From an uncultured Eubacteriales bacterium (GTDB lineage: Bacteria > Bacillota > Clostridia > Oscillospirales > CAG-272), in the NCBI GenBank assembly GCA_934447715.1, contig CAKSER010000014.1:1-36243 (forward strand): 36,243 nucleotides of DNA, written 5' to 3'. The first letter of the stretch is position 1, and every line of letters starts with the position of its first letter. A program made the translations under genes and the position numbers. The notes beneath the pieces were generated by a model, which was not told the origin of the DNA, ran no database searches, and saw only the letters and a program-made list of their open reading frames with translations. This document shows, in pieces, positions 1-7,646 of the stretch.

Positions 1-113
1 GTTATTATCATTATATCACTTTTGGAGTCTATTTTCTTTTTTATTTGTCACCTATCAATTGTATCATAACATTTTTTGCAAATACTCATCTTTTATTGTT
101 AATTATTTTTGTC

Positions 114-142
114 TTGACTGTCTGAGCTGTTTGGTGTAAAAT
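114..142 (+). promoter_or_regulatory. Sigma-A promoter of birA
   Basis: A TTGACT -35 box (114-119) and a TAAAAT -10 box (137-142) are separated by exactly 17 bp, about 65 bp before birA. Transcription should start near 149. Three AATTGT copies (153-158, 163-168, 172-177) follow at 9-10 bp spacing in the early transcribed region and could be an operator. No biotin-operator-like palindrome is visible. The rest of 1-205 is AT-rich with no gene seen. Confidence 0.7.
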
Positions 143-205
143 ACAGATGTATAATTGTATATAATTGTGAAAATTGTAAAGAAAGACATTAACCTATAGC
201 TTAAA

Positions 206-922
206 ATGACCTTTGATATAATTGAAGTTGAAAAAACATGCTCAACAAACGACGATATAAGAAAGCTTGCAGCCGCCGGATATAAGGAAGGGACGGTCGT
301 TTCGGCAAACGAGCAGTCCTGCGGAAGGGGCACCAAGGGAAGAAGCTTTATCTCCCTTAAGGGAGGGCTCTACTTTTCCCTTCTCCTCCGTCCGAAAAAA
401 GCAGACTGTATAACCGCGATGGCAGCTGTTGCCGTCCTTCGGGCACTGAAAAAGGAAACCGGCGCTCCGGTCGGGATAAAGTGGACAAACGACATCTATC
501 TTTGCGGCAAAAAAATCTGCGGAATTCTGTGCGAATCGGCTTTTTCAAATGACAGCGAGCCGGATTTTGTCGTACTCGGAATAGGAATCAACCTTTCATA
601 CCAACATTTTACGAAAGAGCTTGATGATATCGCAACAAGTCTTGAAAAGGAGGGCTACTCCTTTGACAAAAAAGCACTTTTAAACAGAATTCTTTGCGAA
701 TTTGATGACATTTACCTAGGTTCAAAGGACTGGCTTGACGATTACAGAAAATATTCGGTTATTTTAGGAAAGAAAATCACGGTTATAGGTCACAGCGAAA
801 GCTATGAGGCCCTTGCGGCCGGTATCGACGAAGAAGGGCATTTAAACGTAAAAAAGGAAAACGGAGATACCGTTACGCTCTTTTCGGGCGAAATCAGCGT
901 GCGGCTATCCAAGGACAAATGA
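206..922 (+). CDS. birA: Biotin--[acetyl-CoA-carboxylase] ligase, catalytic-only type
   Basis: This cytoplasmic enzyme activates biotin with ATP and attaches it to the biotin carrier lysine of carboxylases. Seen directly: STND at residues 13-16, the biotinyl-AMP loop GRGTKGRSF at 40-48 (family GRGxxGRxW), KWTND at 92-96 (family KWPND) and GKKICGIL at 101-108, then a small C-terminal domain. At 238 aa it lacks the N-terminal winged-helix domain of regulatory BirA, so it should be a group I ligase without repressor activity. The Trp to Phe and Pro to Thr changes in the two motifs are mild. The ribosome binding site is weak (AAAGAAAG, 18 nt upstream). A 24-nt gap to the next gene suggests co-transcription. 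Confidence 0.93.
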   Translation: MTFDIIEVEKTCSTNDDIRKLAAAGYKEGTVVSANEQSCGRGTKGRSFISLKGGLYFSLLLRPKKADCITAMAAVAVLRALKKETGAPVGIKWTNDIYLCGKKICGILCESAFSNDSEPDFVVLGIGINLSYQHFTKELDDIATSLEKEGYSFDKKALLNRILCEFDDIYLGSKDWLDDYRKYSVILGKKITVIGHSESYEALAAGIDEEGHLNVKKENGDTVTLFSGEISVRLSKDK

Positions 923-946
923 AAGACTATAAAAGGGGGGTAAAGG

Positions 947-2320
947 ATGACGAATACACCGGTTGAAAGAAGTCAAAAAACGCAAAGAACCGACAGAAAC
1001 GATACAAGCGGCAGAAATGAAAGTAATGACCGAAATAACAGAAATACTCAAAATAATCAAAACACTCAAAGAAAAAAGGTCAAAGCAAAAAAACGCATAC
1101 ATCCGAGCACGGTTATTCTTCTCATTATAATCGGAATACTCCTGTTGGTTCTGGCTTTTGCATGTGTGGCTATTGTAAAGCTGAACAGAAGCAATCTTTT
1201 TTCAAAGAGCATTCTGATCTCAAGCAACTATCCGTTTATTAACGAGCAGACTCCGGGCGAGACACAGGAAAACAAGGATTCCGTAAAAGCAGCGAAGGGC
1301 GCTACATACGAAATATACAATAAAATAATATCCGGCAAATTCAGTATGATCGGCGACAACCTGCCGGAAGCCGGAAATTTTGAAGTAATGATAATTCAGT
1401 CCGATCCTTATCTGCTTGCAAAAATAGATCCTATCTCCTTTATATTCAGTGACGACGAACACGATCTGTTCTATGAATATTACTCCACAGTCGAATCATA
1501 CAGAGAAGATGACCCCGGATCAAACGATCCCGAAATTTTTTTTGAATTCTACGGCGATCACAACATTCTCAGCATACAGGACTGGTATTTATATCAAATC
1601 CTGTCAAATTGCTATAATTTCTACCTTTCAAACGGCGTAAGCGAAAAAAGCGACAAGGAATTAAAACAACTCCTCAAGTACGAATACACAATCGACTTAA
1701 AGGGGGATACGGTTATCCTTGACATTCCGCATCTTACGCAGAACGAAACCCTGCCGAACGGATGCGAAGCAGTCAGTGCCACAATACTGCTTCGAAATGC
1801 GGGAAGCAATATCTCCCCGGAGGAATTTGTCGACAGCTATCTTGAAAAGGAGTCTGTAACAATCAAATGGGGCTGCCGCTACGGGCCGAATCCCAAAGAA
1901 GCCTATGCAGGCGATCCGAGAAGCAAGGATGGAGGCTATGGCTGCTTTGCTCCGGTTATTGTAAATGCCCTTAAAAAATCCACGGTGCCGGACGGATACC
2001 GCGTAAAGGATCTTTCGGGCAAAACTCTTTCAGAGCTTGCCGAGAAATATATAGCAAACGGAACTCCGGTTGCGGTCTGGGTCACTGTCGGAATGACAGA
2101 TATCGAAAAAATAATCCAGTGGCAGTCGACAGACGGCAGCGAAACCTTCCTTTATCCTGCAAACGAGCACTGCATGGTGCTTGTCGGCTTTGACGAAGAA
2201 AACTACTATTTTAACGATCCGCTTCAGGAAAACAAGCCGGTCTCCTTCCCAAAGGAAAAATGCCTTCTTGCATACAATTCTCTCGGAATGCAGGCGGTTG
2301 CACTTGTAAAGCGCAAATAA
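947..2320 (+). CDS. Membrane-anchored C39-like cysteine peptidase
   Basis: A 457-aa protein with a hydrophilic Asn/Arg/Lys-rich cytoplasmic N-terminus (1-50), one membrane span (about 55-77) and a large extracellular part. The C-terminal third resembles the peptidase C39-like family (C39_2): Cys273 in the context PNGCEAVSATILL, His408 in EHCMVLVGFDEENYYFNDP, and Asp424 as candidate third catalytic residue. It is probably a cell-surface cysteine peptidase. It has no ABC transporter domain and no bacteriocin gene nearby, so a leader-peptidase role is unsupported; the substrate is unknown. A strong site, AAAAGGGGGGTAAAGG, lies just before the ATG. It lies 24 nt after birA and is followed by a bidirectional terminator. 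The middle region (about 80-255) matches nothing I recognise. Confidence 0.8.
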   Translation: MTNTPVERSQKTQRTDRNDTSGRNESNDRNNRNTQNNQNTQRKKVKAKKRIHPSTVILLIIIGILLLVLAFACVAIVKLNRSNLFSKSILISSNYPFINEQTPGETQENKDSVKAAKGATYEIYNKIISGKFSMIGDNLPEAGNFEVMIIQSDPYLLAKIDPISFIFSDDEHDLFYEYYSTVESYREDDPGSNDPEIFFEFYGDHNILSIQDWYLYQILSNCYNFYLSNGVSEKSDKELKQLLKYEYTIDLKGDTVILDIPHLTQNETLPNGCEAVSATILLRNAGSNISPEEFVDSYLEKESVTIKWGCRYGPNPKEAYAGDPRSKDGGYGCFAPVIVNALKKSTVPDGYRVKDLSGKTLSELAEKYIANGTPVAVWVTVGMTDIEKIIQWQSTDGSETFLYPANEHCMVLVGFDEENYYFNDPLQENKPVSFPKEKCLLAYNSLGMQAVALVKRK

Positions 2321-2353
2321 ACAAAGACGATAATCAAAAATGGAGCAGAAAAA

Positions 2354-2395
2354 CACCCTATACCGTGTGCTGATGTACGGTATAGGGTGATTTTT
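2354..2395. terminator. Bidirectional intrinsic terminator
   Basis: A perfect 13-bp stem, CACCCTATACCGT (2354-2366) with its complement (2377-2389), has a 10-nt loop. It is flanked by an A-tract on the left and ATTTTT on the right, so it can stop transcripts from both sides. It separates the convergent C39-like peptidase gene and thuA-like gene. Confidence 0.9.
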
Positions 2396-2440
2396 AAATT
2401 ATTTCGTACTTTTATCTTCCGACCTGTTCCGATCTGCTGA

Positions 2441-3157
2441 TTATCTTTCGACCGGCGGAAGCGGATCGATATGAGGACAGCCGAGGATTCCTCTGTAGTT
2501 CGGCTTTGCCCACTCGATTGCGTTCAGTATAACCGTCTGAATATCCTTGTTATAGTATGTCGGGAAGGACTCGTGGCCGGGCTGGAAGTAGAATACCTTG
2601 CCGTAGCCTCTCTTGTAGCAGCATCCGCTTCTCATAGCTTCTCCGCCCTCATATGCGCCGATAAATACCAGCTCATCCGGCTCCGGAATCATAAACGGCT
2701 CGCTGTAAACCTCCTCATGTGCAAGGGTAATGCAGCGTCCGATTCCCTTTGCAATCGGATGTGCCGGGTTGCAGACCCAGAGTCTTTCATAGTCCTTATC
2801 CTCACGCCAACCGAGGTTGCAGGGCGTTCCCATCAGCAGCTTGAACGGCTTTGAGTGATGTGCGGAGTGAAGGAAAATGATTCCCATTCCGGAAAGAACG
2901 GCATTCTGAACCTTTACTGCGATCTCGTCCGGAACAAGGTGATGTCCCATGTGTCCCCACCAGATCATAACATCAGTGCTGTTTATAAGCTCGTCTGTCA
3001 TATCGGTTGCAATATTGTCAAGAGTAATGCAGGTAACCTTGTTTTCGTCGCTTTCGATAAATGACTTCAACTGTTCGTGAATACCTTTCGGATAAACATC
3101 CGCAATTCTCTGCTCGTTTTTTTCATGAATGAATTCGTTGTAAATTGTAATATTCAT
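2441..3157 (-). CDS. ThuA-like family protein
   Basis: A 238-aa cytoplasmic protein of the ThuA (trehalose-utilisation-like, glutamine-amidotransferase fold) family. Seen: beta-strand start MNITIYNEF, the segment DVMIWWGHMGHH, a strand-turn GMGIIFLHSAHHS, and the C-terminal GRGYGKVFYF-like segment KRGYGKVFYFQPGHESFP typical of these proteins. Biochemical function is not established for the family, though members sit in sugar-catabolism loci. The longest frame begins at a TTG (3178), but the ATG at 3157 has GGAG 7 nt upstream and begins the conserved strand, so it is preferred. It lies 116 nt after the hisK-like gene in the same direction and may share its promoter. Confidence 0.85.
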   Translation of the reverse strand: MNITIYNEFIHEKNEQRIADVYPKGIHEQLKSFIESDENKVTCITLDNIATDMTDELINSTDVMIWWGHMGHHLVPDEIAVKVQNAVLSGMGIIFLHSAHHSKPFKLLMGTPCNLGWREDKDYERLWVCNPAHPIAKGIGRCITLAHEEVYSEPFMIPEPDELVFIGAYEGGEAMRSGCCYKRGYGKVFYFQPGHESFPTYYNKDIQTVILNAIEWAKPNYRGILGCPHIDPLPPVER

Positions 3158-3247
3158 AAATACTCCGTTCTGCCGCAAGGCTCGCCCTTTCGGTCCCTGC
3201 CAAAGACGGCAATTTTTTATATTTATCCCGGAATTTTTTATCCCGGG

Positions 3248-3285
3248 TTATTTGACCTTGTTTATCTATTTGATTATTTGACCTT
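3248..3285. repeat. 12-bp direct repeat at the 3' end of the PHP gene
   Basis: TTATTTGACCTT occurs at 3248-3259 and again at 3274-3285, the second copy covering the last codons and stop of the PHP phosphatase gene. A second repeated motif, TTTATCCCGG, occurs at 3222-3231 and 3237-3246. The 116-bp gap is therefore built of short duplications. No convincing terminator is seen in it. Confidence 0.6.
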
Positions 3286-4047
3286 TTTAAGCTTCAGATA
3301 ATCTATCGGAACAATATTGCAATCCGAAAGAAACTCTCTGCAAAGCTTTTCCGCCATGCCGAGCATTACGTTAGGTTCATGCGCATCAAAGCCGATAATT
3401 ACATCGCACCCGAGCTTTCCGGCAAGCGTAAAGAACCTCTTTGAAGGATAGCATCTCCATCCCTGAACTGCCCCCATCATGTTCATTTCGAGCGGCATAT
3501 CAGCTTTTTTTGCTGCAAGACAAAGACGCGTCATCTGCTCAAGATAGAAATCCTCATCTCCTTCGAATCTTATAAGATCCGGATGAGCAACGTAAGAAAA
3601 TTTGCCGGTCGAAATACCATCGCAGACCGTATCGACATAATCCGACAGGAGCTTGCTGTCGCTGGTTGCATAATTTCCGAGATAATTGCTCTGCTCGTTA
3701 TATATAAAATGCTGTCCTAAGATCAGATAATCGATATCATAGCCTGTTATAAGCTCAAGCATCGAGTCAAAATATGCAGGATAGTACTCCGCTTCGTAGC
3801 CGATAAAAATTTTTATTCTGTCGCTGTATTCGTCTCTTAACGTTTTGAGAGTGCTTACATAATCTCCTACATCCGCGATCTTCATTCTGAAATCCGATTC
3901 GTGACCGTCGAAAAACGGCATCGGAACATGATCCGAAAAGCCGAGCTCCTTAAGCCCTGCCTTGATTGCGTTTTCTATATATTCGCGCTCGGTTCCGATT
4001 GCGTGTCCGCAGCGGAAGGTATGGGTATGATAATTTGCCGAAAACAT
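3274..4047 (-). CDS. hisK: PHP-domain histidinol-phosphatase, HisK type
   Basis: A 257-aa metal-dependent phosphoesterase of the polymerase-and-histidinol-phosphatase (PHP) superfamily. Metal-ligand motifs are visible in order: NYHTHTFRCGH near the N-terminus, GFSDHVPMPF at about 37-46, DYLILGQHFI in the middle, SYVAHPDLIRF, and GFDAHEPN near the C-terminus. This order matches HisK/HisJ-type histidinol-phosphatase, which releases phosphate from L-histidinol phosphate in histidine synthesis. No other his genes are in the window, so another phosphoester substrate is possible. No clear Shine-Dalgarno precedes the ATG. A strong promoter lies about 110 bp upstream, leaving a leader of roughly 100 nt with a 12-bp palindrome. 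Confidence 0.87.
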   Translation of the reverse strand: MFSANYHTHTFRCGHAIGTEREYIENAIKAGLKELGFSDHVPMPFFDGHESDFRMKIADVGDYVSTLKTLRDEYSDRIKIFIGYEAEYYPAYFDSMLELITGYDIDYLILGQHFIYNEQSNYLGNYATSDSKLLSDYVDTVCDGISTGKFSYVAHPDLIRFEGDEDFYLEQMTRLCLAAKKADMPLEMNMMGAVQGWRCYPSKRFFTLAGKLGCDVIIGFDAHEPNVMLGMAEKLCREFLSDCNIVPIDYLKLKKVK

Positions 4048-4061
4048 TTTTTAACCGATGG

Positions 4062-4073
4062 CTGAAATTTCAG
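4062..4073. promoter_or_regulatory. 12-bp palindrome in the hisK leader
   Basis: CTGAAATTTCAG is a perfect palindrome 15 bp upstream of the hisK-like start, within the transcribed leader. It could be an operator or a small hairpin near the start codon. Its role is inferred only. Confidence 0.35.
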
Positions 4074-4156
4074 TCCTGCCTTTCAACAGATAGGGCGGCT
4101 TTAAAGCTTTTTGCCTGTCCCTTTGCATTATATTTATTTTTAAAGCTTTTAGAAAA

Positions 4157-4185
4157 AGTATAGCAAAATATTTTTCCAATGTCAA
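4157..4185 (-). promoter_or_regulatory. Sigma-A promoter of the hisK-like gene
   Basis: Read on the minus strand: TTGACA (4185-4180), a 17-bp spacer, TATACT (4162-4157). Both boxes are close to consensus, with transcription predicted to start near 4150 and to cover the hisK-like gene and probably the ThuA-like gene. Confidence 0.88.
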
Positions 4186-4240
4186 CCAAAATGCAAAAAA
4201 AATAAGTTCAACCGCCGCTTTATTTTGCGGTATAAAAAAG

Positions 4241-4287
4241 AAAAAAGCGATGCGCAGGCTGCAGCTCGGATCACGCACCGCTTTTTT
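4241..4287. terminator. Intrinsic terminator after citrate synthase
   Basis: AAGCGATGCG (4245-4254) pairs with CGCACCGCTT (4274-4283) with one G-T pair. An A-tract on the left and a T-tract on the right allow termination in both directions. It ends the citrate synthase transcript on the minus strand. Confidence 0.85.
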
Positions 4288-4335
4288 ATCATATTATGCC
4301 GTATTTCGGACAGCCGCCGAAGCAGCACGCCTTTT

Positions 4336-5709
4336 TCAGGTTCTTTCGGACATCGGAATATATTCTCTTCGTTCCTGGACATTTTTATATGTCGGGCGGA
4401 TAATTTTGTTGCCGTTTACAAGCTCCTCAATACGGTGGGCGCTCCAGCCGGTTATTCTTGCTATGGCAAAGATAGGCGTAAACAGCTCCTTCGGTATTCC
4501 GAGCATGTCATAAACAAATCCGCTGTAAAAGTCTACATTTGCAGACACGCCCTTATACATTTTTCTACGCTTCGAAATCACCTTCGGAGCGAGCTTTTCC
4601 ACTCTCGAATACAGCCCGTATTCCTTTTCCATGCCCTTTTCCTTTGAAAGCTTCTTTACAAAGCTCTTGAAGATTGTGGCTCTGGGGTCGGAAAGCGAAT
4701 ATACCGCGTGACCGATTCCGTATATAAGTCCGGCATGGTCAAAGGCTTCCTTGTTCAGTATCTTTTCAAGGTACGCTTCAAGCTCATCGTTGTCCTCCCA
4801 GTCAGAAACGTTCGCCTTTATATTGTCAAACATACGGCAGACCTTGATGTTTGCTCCTCCGTGCTTCGGTCCCTTAAGAGATCCGAGCGCTGCCGACATT
4901 GCGGAATATGTATCTGTTCCGGACGACGAAACGACATGCGTCGTAAAGGACGAGTTGTTTCCTCCTCCGTGCTCTGCATGAAGAACAAGAGCAAGATCAA
5001 GCAGCTTTGCCTCGAGCTTGGTATATTTACTGTCGATTCTCAGCATGCATAGGATATTTTCCGCTGTCGAAAGCTTCGGATCCGGTTCATGAATGAAGAA
5101 GCTTCTGCTTTTATCGATATAGTAATCGCAGGCATGATAGCCGTACACCGCAAGCATCGGGAAGACCGAAATCAGCTGTAAGCACTGCCTTAGGACGTTC
5201 GGAATGCTTGTATCATCCGGATTGCGGTCATACGAATACATTGCAAGAACGCTTCTCGCCATTGAATTCATCATGTCCGCGCTCGGAGCCTTCATTATCA
5301 GGTCTCGTGTAAAGGATGTCGGAAGCGAGCGGTAATCTGCAAGCACCGAGCAGAATTCCTTTAACTGATCGGAGGTCGGAAGGCTTCCGAAAAGAAGCAG
5401 ATAGGTTATCTCCTCAAAGCCGAAGCGTTTATCGGCAGAAAATCCGGCAACAAGCTCCTCGATATCGTATCCACGGTAAAAAAGTCTTCCTCTGCACGGA
5501 ACCTCTTCGCCGTTTACCACCTTTTTCGACTGGATTTCGGATATTTCGGTAAGTCCGGTAAGGACGCCGTTTCCGTTCATATCGCGCAGACCGCGGTTTA
5601 CGCAGTATTTTGTATACAGCTCCGGAACAATTGCTGATCCGCTTTTGCACTGCTCTGCATATCTTTCAATCTCCGGTGTAATTATCGAATAATCTCTTTT
5701 TTCGCTCAT
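4336..5709 (-). CDS. Citrate synthase
   Basis: A 457-aa cytoplasmic enzyme condensing oxaloacetate and acetyl-CoA into citrate. Family landmarks: LFYRGYDIEELV in the N-terminal part, LHAEHGGGNNSSF with the first active-site His, the signature GIGHAVYSLSDPR with the second His, and NVDFYSGFVYDMLG with the catalytic Asp region, followed by FAIARITGWSAH. It is longer than many 430-aa type II enzymes at the N-terminus. The longest frame starts at 5727, but AAGGAGATAAAA lies directly before the ATG at 5709, so the start MSEKRDYS is chosen. It appears monocistronic: own promoter upstream, terminator downstream. No aconitase or isocitrate dehydrogenase is nearby; a partial cycle making glutamate precursors is a plausible role. 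Confidence 0.95.
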   Translation of the reverse strand: MSEKRDYSIITPEIERYAEQCKSGSAIVPELYTKYCVNRGLRDMNGNGVLTGLTEISEIQSKKVVNGEEVPCRGRLFYRGYDIEELVAGFSADKRFGFEEITYLLLFGSLPTSDQLKEFCSVLADYRSLPTSFTRDLIMKAPSADMMNSMARSVLAMYSYDRNPDDTSIPNVLRQCLQLISVFPMLAVYGYHACDYYIDKSRSFFIHEPDPKLSTAENILCMLRIDSKYTKLEAKLLDLALVLHAEHGGGNNSSFTTHVVSSSGTDTYSAMSAALGSLKGPKHGGANIKVCRMFDNIKANVSDWEDNDELEAYLEKILNKEAFDHAGLIYGIGHAVYSLSDPRATIFKSFVKKLSKEKGMEKEYGLYSRVEKLAPKVISKRRKMYKGVSANVDFYSGFVYDMLGIPKELFTPIFAIARITGWSAHRIEELVNGNKIIRPTYKNVQERREYIPMSERT

Positions 5710-5781
5710 TTTTATCTCCTTAGGCATAACACGTCCGTAAAAGCCTTTATTATCGTCTGTTATTTAATCTTTTATTAAAAT

Positions 5782-5790
5782 ATTATATCA
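5782..5790 (-). promoter_or_regulatory. Extended -10 promoter of citrate synthase
   Basis: On the minus strand TGATATAAT (5790-5782) matches the extended -10 consensus TGnTATAAT. No good -35 box sits at normal spacing, which is typical of this promoter class. It lies about 75 bp upstream of the start, in an AT-rich gap after dacA. Confidence 0.6.
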
Positions 5791-5839
5791 TATTTTACAA
5801 CATTAATTTTGAATTTATTATTAATTTACAAGCAATTTA

Positions 5840-6994
5840 TTATCCGCAGAGGAAAAACCTTCTTAAAAAGCGCGAAAGAAGCTCGAAATAGCCGATTCTT
5901 TCTACCGTTTCGGATGCCACAATTTCTACCTTGCTGATAACCTCCCCATCGCAGAGATATTCAACCGTACCTACGGTATCTCCCTCGTTTACCGGGGCTG
6001 CGAGCTGTTCCGGAAGCGTAACTCTTTCCTCGATCTTTCCTGCGCTCTTTGAAAGAACCGCATCAAATCCGCCCTTTTTAAGCATGATTTCATCTGCCGT
6101 TCCGCCGATAACCGGAAGCTTTTTCAGATTTGCAGCCTCATAGCCGACATATTTATAGTTTGCAAAGCCGTAATCAAGCAGCTTTTTTGCAATTTCATTG
6201 CGGACATCCCTTGTCGGCGCACCCATAATAACCGCAATAAGCTGCATTCCGTCGCGCTTGGCAGCTGCGCTGATGCAATAGAGCGCTTTTGAGGTTGAAC
6301 CCGTTTTAAGACCGTTTGCTCCTCTGTAAAAGCGGATCAGTCTGTTGGTGTTTGTAAGTCCGAACGCGCCGTTTCTGATCGAATCCATCCAGATCGTTGT
6401 GTAATCAAGAATCTTTTCATGTGACATCAATTCCTTTGACATGATCGCAATGTCTCTTGCGGTTGTCAGATGGTCTGTTACGGTATCGTCAAGTCCGGTT
6501 GCGTTTTCAAAATGAGTGTTGTCCATTCCGAGCTGCTTTGCTCTTTCGTTCATTTTGTCTACAAAGCCCTCCTCGCTACCTGCAACATATTCGGCGAGGG
6601 CAACTGCGGCATCGTTTGCGGAAGCGACCGCAACGCATTTAAGCAGCTCATCAACCGTCATTTCCTCCCCCGGCTCCAAAAAGACCTGAGAGCCTCCCAT
6701 CGAAGCTGCGTTTGTACTGACCTGAACCTTATCCTCGAGCTTTATCGTCCCGTTATCGACCGCCTCGATTGTAAGAAGCAAAGTCATGATCTTTGTAACC
6801 GATGCCGGAGGAAGCCTTTCGTCGGGATTGTTTTCATAAAGCACCTTCCCGGTTGCCGCTTCTATAAGAATCACGCTTTTCGCCCCATCCGCAAGAGAAG
6901 GCTCCGCATATATTAAAGTCGACGAAAAGGATATAAGCAGCATAATCAGCATGCCTGCCGCAAAGGCCTTAAGTTTTCTTCTTGCTTTTGACAT
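5840..6994 (-). CDS. dacA: D-alanyl-D-alanine carboxypeptidase (S11, low-molecular-weight PBP)
   Basis: A 384-aa secreted enzyme that trims the terminal D-Ala from peptidoglycan pentapeptides. A signal peptide ends near YAEP. The three penicillin-binding motifs are intact: SVTK (S65-K68), SAN (S125-N127) and KTG (K230-G232). A PBP5-type C-terminal beta domain follows, and the last 15 residues (FELLSRFLRRFFLCG) form an amphipathic helix, the usual membrane attachment of this family. Two ATGs are possible (7000 and 6994); AAAGGG sits 8 nt before the second but only 2 nt before the first, so 6994 is preferred. No terminator is seen before citrate synthase, 130 bp downstream. Upstream, a strong terminator isolates it from the serpin operon. 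Confidence 0.95.
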   Translation of the reverse strand: MSKARRKLKAFAAGMLIMLLISFSSTLIYAEPSLADGAKSVILIEAATGKVLYENNPDERLPPASVTKIMTLLLTIEAVDNGTIKLEDKVQVSTNAASMGGSQVFLEPGEEMTVDELLKCVAVASANDAAVALAEYVAGSEEGFVDKMNERAKQLGMDNTHFENATGLDDTVTDHLTTARDIAIMSKELMSHEKILDYTTIWMDSIRNGAFGLTNTNRLIRFYRGANGLKTGSTSKALYCISAAAKRDGMQLIAVIMGAPTRDVRNEIAKKLLDYGFANYKYVGYEAANLKKLPVIGGTADEIMLKKGGFDAVLSKSAGKIEERVTLPEQLAAPVNEGDTVGTVEYLCDGEVISKVEIVASETVERIGYFELLSRFLRRFFLCG

Positions 6995-7058
6995 ATTCAT
7001 TACCCTTTAGCTTTTAGTTTGTTTTTTTCTAATATATGACCTGTCACAGCATAATATG

Positions 7059-7087
7059 AAAAAAAGAGGGGACAAAATCCCCTCTTT
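7059..7087 (-). terminator. Terminator of the ECF-serpin operon
   Basis: AAAGAGGGG (7063-7071) pairs perfectly with CCCCTCTTT (7079-7087) around a 7-nt loop. On the minus strand the stem is followed by a T-run. It lies about 85 bp after the last gene of the serpin operon. Confidence 0.9.
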
Positions 7088-7172
7088 CGGCATTTATGGC
7101 TTTTGACGATATTTTCTGTCGGTTTATTGCCTGCGTCAAGTTACAATGTTTCGGACAGCGTTAAGCAAAGTC

Positions 7173-7589
7173 TCAGTCAATAATCGTTTCAACACGCCAT
7201 ATCTCCGCCTTTGTATATGGTCTTGCGGTTATAACAACATTCTTTTCCGGCATGACAAACGAATATTCCCACTGCTTTTCAGCACCGCCGGATTCCGTTT
7301 TTGCAATTTCGGCTCCGTCTGCATAAACATGGAAATCGCCGTCACAGATCAAAACAGTTTTGATTATGACCGTCTGCCCTGCCGTAGCAGACCGTGGAGT
7401 TTCGGTAAAATCGCTTTCAAGCTCGCCGAGCGAATAGGAAATTGCATATTCGCCGCTGCTCTGCTCCCATTTTTCGCTCTTCCCTACCGCTTCGGATGAT
7501 TCAGATGTGCCATCAGAACAGCAGCAAAAGCTGATACAGAACATTGCAAGCAAAGCAAGCACTGAAGCTGTTTTTTTAAAGCTTCTCAC
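7173..7589 (-). CDS. Small putative lipoprotein, serpin operon
   Basis: A 138-aa secreted protein of unknown function. It has a lipoprotein signal peptide: basic start, hydrophobic stretch LALLAMFCISF, then three consecutive Cys before SDGTSESS, one of which should be the lipidated residue. The mature part is short and beta-rich, ending with FVMPEKNVVITARPYT, which resembles the final strand of the InlB/Listeria-Bacteroides repeat family but is too short to assign. A GTG at 7598 is possible, but the GTG at 7589 has AGGTGA 5 nt upstream and is preferred. It lies 57 bp after the serpin stop and before the operon terminator, so it is probably co-expressed with the serpin. Confidence 0.7.
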   Translation of the reverse strand: MRSFKKTASVLALLAMFCISFCCCSDGTSESSEAVGKSEKWEQSSGEYAISYSLGELESDFTETPRSATAGQTVIIKTVLICDGDFHVYADGAEIAKTESGGAEKQWEYSFVMPEKNVVITARPYTKAEIWRVETIID

Positions 7590-7646
7590 ATTCTTCACCT
7601 ACACTTTTATACCGATTTTTAAGCTGACCGACAGCAGCCCGGCTCA

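Noticed and set aside
3222..3247. CCCGG/CCGGG inverted repeat as terminator of the PHP gene
   Set aside because: Only a 5-bp stem without a T-run on the minus strand; better described as short direct repeats.
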